64,000 nucleotides of DNA from Bryobacteraceae bacterium (GTDB lineage Bacteria > Acidobacteriota > Terriglobia > Bryobacterales > Bryobacteraceae): the NCBI GenBank assembly GCA_026129905.1, contig JAHCHE010000010.1, positions 206,994 to 270,993 of the forward strand, read 5' to 3'. Every line of letters starts with the position of its first letter. Within the stretch, counting starts at the first letter, position 1. Below are positions 56,268 to 63,824 of this stretch, piece after piece. The position numbers and the translations under genes are program-made. A model generated the notes under the pieces. The model was not told where the DNA came from, ran no database searches, and was given only the letters and a program-made list of their open reading frames with translations.

Positions 56268-57118
56268 AGATCGGTCGCCTCGAACGTGTTGCAAGCGGAG
56301 GGCTGTCCGGTTTCCATGCCGCGGCGGAACCAGCGCATCCGCTGGCGGGAACTGCCGTGGGTAAAGGTCTCCGGGGCGACGCGGCCGGTGGTCTGGCGCT
56401 GGATGCGGTCGTCGCCGATGGCCGCTGCGGCGGTGAGCGCTTCCTCGACATCGCCTGCCTCGAGCAGGTCGCGGCGGGCGGTGGAGTGGCCCCAGATGCC
56501 GGCAAAGCAGTCGGCCTGTAGCTCCATGCGGACGGAGAGATCGTTGGCGGCGGCGCGGTTGCCGCGCTGCGCCCGGCGAACCTGCTCCTCGATGCCGAGC
56601 AGACGCTGGACGTGGTGGCCGATCTCGTGGGCGAGCACGTAGGCCTGGGCGAAGTCGCCTGGCGCGCCGAAACGTTCCCGTAGCTCGTCGTAGAAGCCGA
56701 GGTCGATGTAGACCTTGTGATCGCCGGGGCAGTAGAACGGACCAGTGGCCGATTCGGCGAAGCCGCAGGCGGACTGGACGGCGTCGCGAAACAGAACGAG
56801 CGTCGCTGCCTGGTACGAGCGGCCCAGCGCGGGGAACAGGCGCGCCCAGGTCTGCTGGGCGTCATCCAGGACAAACGAGACGAACTCGACCTGTCTCTCC
56901 TCGCGGGGATCGTGTACCGGCGCCTCGCGCGCGGCCGGCGCCGAGCCGCCCGTCGTGCCCAGAAACGGAGAGATCAGGTCGCGCCCGAAGATGAGGCTGA
57001 GGAGACCGAGGATCAGGAGACCGCCGAGTCCCACACCCGTTCCGCGGCGCATGCCGCCGCCCCCGAGTCCTCGCCGGTCTTCGAGGTTGCGGCTGCGGCC
57101 GCCCGGCGTCCAGCGCAT
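56264..57118 (-). CDS. neutral zinc metallopeptidase (YpfJ family)
   Basis: The product (284 residues from ATG 57118) has a basic N-terminus, one Gly-rich transmembrane helix (about 25-45, GLGGLLILGLLSLIFG) and a metallopeptidase domain with HEIGHH in AYVLAHEIGHHVQRLLGI (about residue 165). The downstream family pattern MELQADCFAGIWGH follows, with a probable third zinc ligand. This is the YpfJ/zincin-like family with unknown targets in the envelope. A very strong AAGGAGGAGGAA precedes the start. It converges on the TolB-like gene with overlapping ends. Confidence 0.92.
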   Translation of the reverse strand: MRWTPGGRSRNLEDRRGLGGGGMRRGTGVGLGGLLILGLLSLIFGRDLISPFLGTTGGSAPAAREAPVHDPREERQVEFVSFVLDDAQQTWARLFPALGRSYQAATLVLFRDAVQSACGFAESATGPFYCPGDHKVYIDLGFYDELRERFGAPGDFAQAYVLAHEIGHHVQRLLGIEEQVRRAQRGNRAAANDLSVRMELQADCFAGIWGHSTARRDLLEAGDVEEALTAAAAIGDDRIQRQTTGRVAPETFTHGSSRQRMRWFRRGMETGQPSACNTFEATDL

Positions 57119-57221
57119 TTCCTCCTCCTTCCGGGCAGCAGCCACTCACCGGGGCGCCCCCTTAGGCGACGCTGTTCAGCGCTCCTTTGTTGCAGCCTTT
57201 GCCGCGAACCGCTGTGCTAAA

Positions 57222-58082
57222 GTGCCGTTTGTGGAGCCGAGTCGCCAGCCGGAATTGTCCGACGAAATCGATCTGCTGCGCAAGTACGTGGAACAAGCCG
57301 CCGCGCCCGTGAGAGCGGCGACGCTTCGGAAGGACATGCGGGCAGCTCAACGGTGGAAGCGGGCCAGGACCGATGAGATCGCGAACGCGGCGGTGGCGGC
57401 GGGGGTCGTTTTTGCCTGGGGGTCGGGGCGCAATCCTCGCTACTGGCGTCGCGAGGCCGGCGAGTTTCTGCGGGAGCGCGTTCTGGAAGCGGCGTCGGAA
57501 GTCGCGCTGCCGAAAACGGAACTGGCGAAGCGGGCGTCTCGGGCCGCGCACGACGCGGGGCCAAAGCAAGCGGGAGCGGCCATTGCGGAGTTGTTGAAGG
57601 AAGGCGCTCTGAAGCAGGTGAAGGCGATCGTGGGCGGCGGGACGCTATTCCACACAGCGAGCGTTCCCGAGGCCCTGTTGCGGGCTTCGGCGGAGGCTCT
57701 TGTTGCGAAATTCCGGACGCTGGGGATGGATGCGGCCCAGGTGGCGCAGGCGTTCCGCGTCGTGTCCTCGCCCGAGCATACGCCCTTGACCGCTCCTCCC
57801 GCGGGGCCGGCTGCGGAAACCGACGTGGCGGAGCGAGCGCTCCAAATTTTGCGCCAGCTTCAGGGAGGACCGGCCGTGCCGGTAACGGTATACCGTCTGC
57901 GGGCCGCTATGCCGGAGGCGTCGAAGCCCGAACTGGACCGGGCGGTGATGGCGCTGGCGGCGACCCAACGCGTATACCTGACGAGGCACGATCACGGCTG
58001 GGCGCTGCCGGAAGACGAACGCGAGCGCCTGGTGCACGACGGAGGCGCGAACCTGTATGTCGCGATTACGATCCGGGATTGA
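57222..58082 (+). CDS. winged-helix protein, first gene of the nuclease-translocase operon
   Basis: This protein of about 286 residues has no membrane segment and looks like a chain of DNA-binding folds. After a helical N-terminus (SDEIDLLRKYVEQAAAPVRA) there is a first winged-helix candidate at roughly 90-150 (PKTELAKRASRAAHDAGPKQ, then IAELLKEGALKQVK). A second at about 200-286 reads ERALQILRQLQGGPAVPVTV, RAVMALAATQRVYLTRHDHG, and ends LYVAITIR. I do not recognise a named family. It overlaps the ATPase gene by 26 nt. The start is GTG 57222 or GTG 57231; TAAAGT at 57218-57223, 7 nt before 57231, suggests a leaderless message from 57231. Probable role: target recognition or regulation for the following ATPase and nuclease. 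Confidence 0.65.
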   Translation: MPFVEPSRQPELSDEIDLLRKYVEQAAAPVRAATLRKDMRAAQRWKRARTDEIANAAVAAGVVFAWGSGRNPRYWRREAGEFLRERVLEAASEVALPKTELAKRASRAAHDAGPKQAGAAIAELLKEGALKQVKAIVGGGTLFHTASVPEALLRASAEALVAKFRTLGMDAAQVAQAFRVVSSPEHTPLTAPPAGPAAETDVAERALQILRQLQGGPAVPVTVYRLRAAMPEASKPELDRAVMALAATQRVYLTRHDHGWALPEDERERLVHDGGANLYVAITIRD

Positions 58083-59883
58083 TCCGCGCCTGACGGGCAT
58101 ACCGAATCCGTTCGAGGATGCCGCGGTGGGCTCGGTGTGGGAACCGGTGAAGGTCGACGTTCCCGAGATCCACGCGGACATCTTGCAGGATCTGCTGAAG
58201 ACTATCGAGGAACGAAGGAACGGCATTCACCATGCCTGCATCCTGCTGCACGGCGACGCGGGCAGCGGCAAGACGCACGCCCTGCGGCGGCTGCGGCTGG
58301 CGCTTCAGGAGCGGGCGGGTCCGTTCATCCCTTTCTCGTGGATGTGGATGCAGACCAGCCCGACGATGATGTGGCGCTACGTGCGGCGGCAGTTGACCGA
58401 GGACCTGGTCCGCCAGTCCATGCAGGGCTCGCAACTTGACCGGCTGCTGGCAACCCGCGGCGACAGGATCGAGCACGTCGGCTATCGCGATCTCAGCGTG
58501 GTCCTGGAACATCTTCGCGAAGGCCGCGACAAGCGCGACGCAAGGGCATGGCTGGCCGGCGCGAACCTGCCCGATGCGGCGCTGGAAAGGCTCGGCGTAG
58601 CGCCGCACGAGGTGGACGAAGAGGTCGAGGAGGACGCGAGCCGTCAACTGGTGGAGGCGCTGGCGGAGTTCGTTGGCCCGGAACCCATCGTGCTATGTCT
58701 GGATCAACTGGAGGCGTTGCAGAGTTATCCCGGCGACAAGAACGGCCTGTTCGCCATCGGCAAGCTGATGTCCGCGCTGCATCGCATTCCGAACGCGGTG
58801 GTAGTGGGTTGCCTGCAGACGGGCGTCGTGGGGGACCTGGAGCGCGCCGTAAGCGCGGCGGACCTGGACCGGATGCAGGCGAAGCCGATGCGGCGCCTGG
58901 CAGCGAACGAAGTGCGGGCGCTGGTGCAGGCTCGGCTGGCCACGCAGCCCGAAATCGCCGCTCGCCGGCCGGGCTATGCGTCGCCCTTCTGGCCCATCGA
59001 CATCGAGCGGCTGGATTCGCTGGTCGAATCCACCGAGGGCCTGAGCGCCCGCAAGACGCTGTTCGAGAGCGGGCGCATGTTCCGCCGCGCGCAGCAGGAT
59101 GCGACGCCGGAACCGTCGCTCGAGGAGCACTTGGCGCGCAAGACCGAGGAGCGGCGGCGCCGCGCGGAAAAGGAAGTATCGGCCGACACCTCGGCCAACG
59201 TGCTGAGTGACGGGCTGCCGCGGCTGTTGCACTTGCGCGGCATCCACATTTTGCAGCCGGAGCGGGCGACGTTCGGCAGCCACGTCTGCATACCCCCGGA
59301 AGGCAGGGAGATCCGGATCGCGCTGGTGAACGAGGATGCCAGGCGCGTGTGGCGAAAGCTCGACAAGATCGCCGAGGCGTGGGACCCCCAGCACTCGGAG
59401 TTGGTCCTGGTGCGGGACGCCCTGAATCCGCTTCCCGATTCGGCCCGCGCTTCGCACGAACGGATCGAACGGCTGCGGCAGCGGGGCGCCAGGATCGTGA
59501 TGCCCTCGCGCGAGGCTCTGCTGGCCACCGACGCGCTCCGGCGCCTGCTGGCCGATACGGAGAGCGGCGACCTGACCTACCAGGGGGATCGGCTGCCGGC
59601 GAACCGGGTGGAGGACTGGGTTCGGGCAAACCTGCCGGCGCCTGTGGCCGAGTTGCTGGATGGTATTGTCGTAGGTAAAGAGCAGCCCGATGGTCTCGAC
59701 ATCCGGCTGGCGGCGTACCTGGACCGGGAGAAGATCGCCCGAATCGCCGATATCGCCGTGGCGCTGGAGACCACCGCCGAGCGGGTGGAAAGCTGTGCGC
59801 GTCAGAATCATCATCAATTTGGGCTCCTTTACGGCGCTGAGCCGGCGGTTTTTGAACGGGTCGCGGCCCTCTCCCGAACCTGA
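58057..59883 (+). CDS. ORC/STAND-like AAA ATPase of the operon
   Basis: This 608-residue protein opens with GIPNPFEDAAVGSVWEPVKV and VPEIHADILQDLLKTIEERR. Walker A is GDAGSGKT (66-73) and Walker B is IVLCLDQLEAL (Asp216). The layout resembles ORC/Cdc6-like and STAND ATPases rather than FtsK. Around 390-540 is an alpha/beta domain of unknown type (RIALVNEDARRVWRKLDKIA; RGARIVMPSREALLATDALR). A C-terminal helix-turn-helix follows (about 555-605, ARIADIAVALETTAERVESC). It would act as an ATP-driven loader or sensor. It overlaps gene 1 by 26 nt and is followed after 4 bp by the nuclease-FtsK gene, which makes a stable complex likely. Exact function unknown. Confidence 0.75.
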   Translation: MSRLRSGIDPRLTGIPNPFEDAAVGSVWEPVKVDVPEIHADILQDLLKTIEERRNGIHHACILLHGDAGSGKTHALRRLRLALQERAGPFIPFSWMWMQTSPTMMWRYVRRQLTEDLVRQSMQGSQLDRLLATRGDRIEHVGYRDLSVVLEHLREGRDKRDARAWLAGANLPDAALERLGVAPHEVDEEVEEDASRQLVEALAEFVGPEPIVLCLDQLEALQSYPGDKNGLFAIGKLMSALHRIPNAVVVGCLQTGVVGDLERAVSAADLDRMQAKPMRRLAANEVRALVQARLATQPEIAARRPGYASPFWPIDIERLDSLVESTEGLSARKTLFESGRMFRRAQQDATPEPSLEEHLARKTEERRRRAEKEVSADTSANVLSDGLPRLLHLRGIHILQPERATFGSHVCIPPEGREIRIALVNEDARRVWRKLDKIAEAWDPQHSELVLVRDALNPLPDSARASHERIERLRQRGARIVMPSREALLATDALRRLLADTESGDLTYQGDRLPANRVEDWVRANLPAPVAELLDGIVVGKEQPDGLDIRLAAYLDREKIARIADIAVALETTAERVESCARQNHHQFGLLYGAEPAVFERVAALSRT

Positions 59884-59887
59884 TGTG

Positions 59888-61735
59888 ATGTTGCCCCCGC
59901 CGGTTGAACTCACCGTGTCGCGGGTACGGGACGCGCTGTGGGAGATGGAGGCGCCGCATGGGCCGAAGGGCCCGACGGCGCTGGCGGGGCGGCTGTTCCA
60001 CGAAACCGTCGCCGGACTACTTCATGGCGACTGGGACTGGACGACAACCCTGACCGTGGAAAACCTGGAGGACCATCAGAAGCTGCGGCAACACGCGTAC
60101 GAGCGGCTGCTGGGGCCCAGGCTGGCGCTGTACGAACTGGGGCTGCGGGAGTCCGGCCGGGAGGCGCTCTGGCTGTGGCGCGCGGTGAAGGAATTCTGCA
60201 AGTGGTTTTGCGGGGTGCTGAAGGCGGCGAGCGACCGAGGCTGGATCCGGTGGGACGAGCAGACGGAGAGCTGGCTAGGCGCCGGTCACATGATTTCTTC
60301 CGAGCGCCCGCTAAGCAGGGACTTTCACCGGCCCGCGTGGCGCGCTCCGGTGCGGCTGACCGGAGTGGCCGACGCGGTTCTTTGGAACCCGCTGACCAGT
60401 CAGTGGTGCTGCCTTGAATTCAAGCTGGGCGACGCGGCGGCCAAGGCGGACCTGGCGCAGGCGGCGCTCTATCACAGCCTGTTGAGCGAACGCCCCGAAG
60501 CCGAGGGCGCATTGGCGCTGGTTCGATTTCTGCCGGAACGCCGCGAATTCCTGCTGGAGCCCGCGCAGCTTGAGCCGGTTCAGGCGCGGCTGGTGGATTT
60601 GATCGGCAAGCTGGCGGGTGTGACGGCTGGTCCGGGGGCTGCGCCGCTGGAGACGCGCTTCGACATCCTCGGAGGCCGGTTGATCCGAACGCTGGAGAGC
60701 TTCGGCTTGCGGGCCTCCCTGGCGAGGGAGCCGGTGGTGGGGCCGGCGTTTGTGCGATACACCTTGAACCCGGGCCGGGCCGTGGCCGTGCGAAGAATCA
60801 TCGCGCGGGCCGACGATCTCGGCGTCCAGCTTGGGATGCCGACGCCGATGGTGCAAGTGGAGGACAGCCGCCTGGTGGTGGATGTGCCGCGCGAGGACCG
60901 GGAGACGGTCTCGTTTGCGCGGGTGCGCGAGGCTCTGCCGCAGGTCGATCCGGTTCAAGGTTCCGCGCGCATCCCGCTGGGAGTCGACTTGAACAACACC
61001 CTGCGCTCGGTGAACCTGGCGGAGGCCGAGAGCCCGCACGTGTTGGTGGCCGGCACGGCGGGCAGCGGGAAGAGCGAGTGGCTCCGGACCGTGGTGGCGG
61101 CGCTGCTGCTGTCGAACACCCCGGAAACGCTGCGGCTGGTGCTGATCGACCCCAAGCGCACCGCGTTCGGCGATCTGGTGGACTCGCCGTACCTGTTACA
61201 TGCGGGCGCGCTGCTGTTCCCCCCGGAAGGATCGGTAGTGGACCAGCTCGACATGTTGATCGTCGAGATGGAACGGCGCTACCAGAGTTTTCAGCGCGCC
61301 CAGGTGGACGACGTGGTCGCCTGGCGAGCCGCGGCCGGGCAGCCGATGCCGTGGATCGTCTGCATCGTGGACGAGTTCGCCGACATGATGGCGGACCCGC
61401 GCGAACGGCGGGCGATGGAAGAGCGCGTAGTCCGGCTGGGCGCCAAGGCGCGTGCGGCCGGCATTCACTTAATCCTGGCCACGCAGCACCCGGACGCCAA
61501 AACGGTAACGGGCCGTCTGCAAGCGAACCTCTCGGTAAGAATCTGCATGCGCACCGCGACGTGGCAGCAGTCCCTGGTGGCCCTGAAAGCCCGGGGCGCG
61601 GAGCGGCTCCTGGGCAAGGGCGACCTGCTGTTTTCGCGCGGCGACCGGACGCTGCGCCTCCAGGCGCCTTATCTCACCGAAGCGGAGCGGCGCGGAATTC
61701 TGATCGGCCACCGGCTCCGCGGCGCGGGAAGCTGA
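59888..61735 (+). CDS. Cas4/RecB-like nuclease fused to FtsK/HerA-type DNA translocase
   Basis: The product (615 residues from ATG 59888; GTG 59795 would overlap gene 2) has two parts. Residues 1-240 are a PD-(D/E)XK nuclease with every RecB/Cas4 motif: GRLFHETV (His38), GVADAVLW (Asp162), CLEFKLG (Glu177, Lys179) and QAALY (Gln191, Tyr195). Residues 280-615 are an FtsK-type motor: the alpha/beta core (VGPAFVRYTLNPGRAVAVRR), Walker A AGTAGSGKSEWLR (388-400), VLIDPKRTAFGDL, Walker B WIVCIVDEFADMM (Asp495, Glu496) and LILATQHP. It lacks the membrane helices and gamma domain of FtsK, so it is a soluble DNA pump carrying its own nuclease. Joint translation with the ATPase and winged-helix genes suggests a DNA-cleaving defence or processing complex. 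I know of no named system with this exact set. Confidence 0.82.
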   Translation: MLPPPVELTVSRVRDALWEMEAPHGPKGPTALAGRLFHETVAGLLHGDWDWTTTLTVENLEDHQKLRQHAYERLLGPRLALYELGLRESGREALWLWRAVKEFCKWFCGVLKAASDRGWIRWDEQTESWLGAGHMISSERPLSRDFHRPAWRAPVRLTGVADAVLWNPLTSQWCCLEFKLGDAAAKADLAQAALYHSLLSERPEAEGALALVRFLPERREFLLEPAQLEPVQARLVDLIGKLAGVTAGPGAAPLETRFDILGGRLIRTLESFGLRASLAREPVVGPAFVRYTLNPGRAVAVRRIIARADDLGVQLGMPTPMVQVEDSRLVVDVPREDRETVSFARVREALPQVDPVQGSARIPLGVDLNNTLRSVNLAEAESPHVLVAGTAGSGKSEWLRTVVAALLLSNTPETLRLVLIDPKRTAFGDLVDSPYLLHAGALLFPPEGSVVDQLDMLIVEMERRYQSFQRAQVDDVVAWRAAAGQPMPWIVCIVDEFADMMADPRERRAMEERVVRLGAKARAAGIHLILATQHPDAKTVTGRLQANLSVRICMRTATWQQSLVALKARGAERLLGKGDLLFSRGDRTLRLQAPYLTEAERRGILIGHRLRGAGS

Positions 61736-62099
61736 ACGGCCGCGGCAGGGCCAGAACCCCCCGGGCAATCGTTAGCGTTAGCGCAACCCGAACCCGGCCG
61801 GTGTAATCTCCGGGCGCGCGCCAGTGGTCGGCGAAACGCACCGCCTGCACCCGCGCGGGACCCATTTCTGCGTCGGCGAGTTAAGAATCCAGGAGTTATC
61901 TCCCGTCTCATCGCGTCGGGTCTGATTCGAGGCAGGCTACTGGCGTCGGCAAGACAGGCGTCCAAGGTCCTGGGGGGAGGATCAGGAGTTAAGGATCTGA
62001 AAAGGTCTATAATGAATCCCGGCAAAGGCGGCCCGGGCGATTCCACGAGGCCGGCCCAGGCCAGCCCCCGCCTCGCCGCCGGGTTCAAGGAGGACTTCG
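61736..62099. other. intergenic region without a convincing gene
   Basis: The 364-bp gap after the nuclease-FtsK gene has no well-supported gene. On the minus strand a short open frame (61674-61865) reads VRFADHWRAPGDYTGRVRVA, which looks protein-like and may be a relic, but it is too short to judge. A TATAAT (62008-62013) and AAGGAGG before 62100 belong to the next gene. Confidence 0.5.
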
Positions 62100-63440
62100 A
62101 TGCCAAGGACAAGCATGTGCGCGGGGGTCGGCCTGCTGCTCTTCAGTGTGGTTCTGCTTCCAGCCGCTAACGTCAACCGGTACGATGACCAGACCGCCTT
62201 CGAGGCGGACACATTGTCGCGCTCCATAATGGACTTCGATACGGTCAGAACGGCGTGCATCGCGATTCCGGATGCCGGCGGTCTGACGGTAAACAACATC
62301 AATTTCAGCGGCGGCGTAAGCCGCGCCACGTCCAGCGGCCCCTGCTCTCCGCCGCTGACCGCATGGTCCGGGTACGTCTTAGTTACCAGGCTCGTCATTC
62401 GCGGGGATGCTCCTGCACAAGCCTTTGCGACGGTGACGTTGCCGGCAGGAGTGACGGCTGTTGGCTTCCATCTTGGCATCAATTCGGATCCGGTGGCCTC
62501 TCGCATCCACGTTGCGCTGGCCACGTCGGATAAAGGCGAGCAGACGTTTATCGTCGACGCAAGAGGGACGGGGAGCGGCGGCTCTCGCCGAGTCGATCCC
62601 GTGTTTGTCGGGTTCACTTCCAGCCGGCCAATCTCAACGGTGCGATTCCGGGTTCCGGACATTACTGACAGCAACCTGATCCTGGACGACTTCATCACGG
62701 GTCAGAGCGCTCCGCCCCTAATCAACGCGACTGACGGCGTGGTGCATGGCGCCAGCTTCCAACCGGTATTGGCGGCGAACACTTGGGTGACAATTTTCGG
62801 CAACTTGCTTTCGGGAGCGTCGCGGCCATGGTCTGCGGATGATTTCGTGGGCTCACGTCTGCCCACATCCGTCGAGGACGTGAGTGTGACAATCAACGGC
62901 CAGTCCGCGTACGTATGCTACGTCAGCCCCGGCCAGGTGAATGCGCTCCTGCCGGTGGAGGTTCAGGAGGGACCCGGGATCGTTCAGGTGTCGCGCGGCG
63001 AATTGACGAGCGCGCCTGTTACGGTCCAGGTGAAGCGCGCCGCTCCCGGATTCTTTCTCTTGGATCCGGAGAACCGCCGTTATGTAATTGCGACCCATGC
63101 CGACGGCTCGCTGGTGGGCAAGACTTCGCTGTATCCGGGGGTCAGCACGCCCGCGCGCCCCGGGGAGATCGTCGTGTTCTGGGGCGCCGGATTCGGGGCC
63201 ACTTCGCCCGCGGCGCCCGCAGGTGAACTACTCGCCGCCCCGGCAAACCTGGTTGCCTCTCCTACCTTGACGATCGGAGGCGTCCCTGCGGAGACCCGTT
63301 TTGCGGGCCTGAGTTCCACGGGGCTCTATCAACTTAACGTCGTCGTGCCGCAGGAACTATCCGACGGCGATGCGGCGGTCATGGTGGACGTTGACGGCGC
63401 GCGCACGCAGGACAATGTGTTCATGACCATCCAGCGCTGA
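62100..63440 (+). CDS. secreted protein with C-terminal TIGR03437 domain
   Basis: This 446-residue protein has a signal peptide (CAGVGLLLFSVVLLPAANV). An N-terminal jelly-roll-like domain (about 25-195; FEADTLSRSIMDFDTV, RLVIRGDAPAQAFATVTLPA, AVGFHLGINSDPV) is similar to domains found with PEP-CTERM proteins. A complete TIGR03437-like C-terminus (VHGASFQPVLAANTWVTIFG, YVSPGQVNALLPVEV, YPGVSTPARPGEIVVFWGAG, LYQLNVVVPQELSDGDAAVM) ends near residue 440. It was probably released or attached at the cell surface. TATAAT lies at 62008-62013 and AAGGAGG shortly before the ATG. Confidence 0.85.
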   Translation: MPRTSMCAGVGLLLFSVVLLPAANVNRYDDQTAFEADTLSRSIMDFDTVRTACIAIPDAGGLTVNNINFSGGVSRATSSGPCSPPLTAWSGYVLVTRLVIRGDAPAQAFATVTLPAGVTAVGFHLGINSDPVASRIHVALATSDKGEQTFIVDARGTGSGGSRRVDPVFVGFTSSRPISTVRFRVPDITDSNLILDDFITGQSAPPLINATDGVVHGASFQPVLAANTWVTIFGNLLSGASRPWSADDFVGSRLPTSVEDVSVTINGQSAYVCYVSPGQVNALLPVEVQEGPGIVQVSRGELTSAPVTVQVKRAAPGFFLLDPENRRYVIATHADGSLVGKTSLYPGVSTPARPGEIVVFWGAGFGATSPAAPAGELLAAPANLVASPTLTIGGVPAETRFAGLSSTGLYQLNVVVPQELSDGDAAVMVDVDGARTQDNVFMTIQR

Positions 63441-63463
63441 ATCCGCGGTAACGCCGTTCCACC

Positions 63464-63516
63464 TCACTCTGTCCTCAGAACGTTGGCGGGATTCGCGGCG
63501 GTGGCCCGTCGCGCGG
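63464..63516 (-). pseudogene. relict C-terminal tail of a MacB/FtsX-type ABC permease
   Basis: Read on the minus strand, these bases encode RTARRATAANPANVLRTE followed by TGA. This is the characteristic end of the MacB-type permeases that are abundant in Acidobacteria (pattern ARRA-x3-NP-x3-LR-x-E-stop). Only about 17 codons remain. Upstream of it in its own direction, the sequence changes abruptly into ftsK-like sequence on the opposite strand, so the rest of the gene was lost by recombination. Confidence 0.55.
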
Positions 63517-63824
63517 TCCGGCTGGGTGCCAAGGCTCGTGCGGCCGGCATCCACCTAATCCTGGCGACGCAGCATCCGGACGCCAAAACGGTAACGGGCC
63601 GTCTGAAAGCCAACCTTTCCGTAAGATTCTTCGTGGTCACCCAGGAGTCCGATGGCGGGTATTGCGCCGAATGCCTTACCGAGAGTATCTTCACCGAAGC
63701 GGACACCTGGGATGAGCTGCGCAGGAATGTACTTGATGCAACTTCGGCGAACTTTTTCGATCGGCCGCAGCCCGATCGAATCCGCTTGCGCCTCGTTCGC
63801 GACGAGATCCTCCAGGTCGCATGA
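63483..63824 (+). CDS. hicB: HicB-like antitoxin, N-terminus replaced by ftsK fragment
   Basis: The C-terminal 66 residues match the HicB fold: FFVVTQESDGGYCAECLTES, FTEADTWDELRRNVLDATSA. The family's native start codon should lie just before RFFVV. There the sequence reads GTA, inside the end of the ftsK fragment, so the normal start is gone. The frame is open upstream through the ftsK piece (113 residues from TTG 63483). The GTG at 63633 would give a short version lacking the first beta-strand. Either a fusion or a truncated antitoxin is made, or the gene is dead. It overlaps the hicA start by 4 nt (ATGA). Confidence 0.65.
   Translation: MAGFAAVARRAVRLGAKARAAGIHLILATQHPDAKTVTGRLKANLSVRFFVVTQESDGGYCAECLTESIFTEADTWDELRRNVLDATSANFFDRPQPDRIRLRLVRDEILQVA
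63517..63626 (+). repeat. 110-bp fragment of a diverged ftsK paralogue
   Basis: This stretch aligns without gaps to 61431-61540 inside the nuclease-FtsK gene (LGAKARAAGIHLILATQHPD). I count 10 differences in 110 bases. Nine are silent and one changes Gln to Lys. Such a pattern points to a second gene copy that diverged while functional. Its left edge meets the permease tail and its right edge meets the hicB coding sequence. Confidence 0.85.

Noticed and set aside
58493..60001. Minus-strand open frame of 502 codons
   Set aside because: It is antisense to the ATPase and nuclease genes and is dominated by Arg, Pro and Ala, as expected for a shadow in GC-rich DNA.
59888..61735. Reading the nuclease-FtsK gene as a conjugation coupling protein or chromosomal FtsK
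   Set aside because: It has no membrane helices, no gamma DNA-reading domain and no transfer genes nearby, and it carries an intact nuclease domain.
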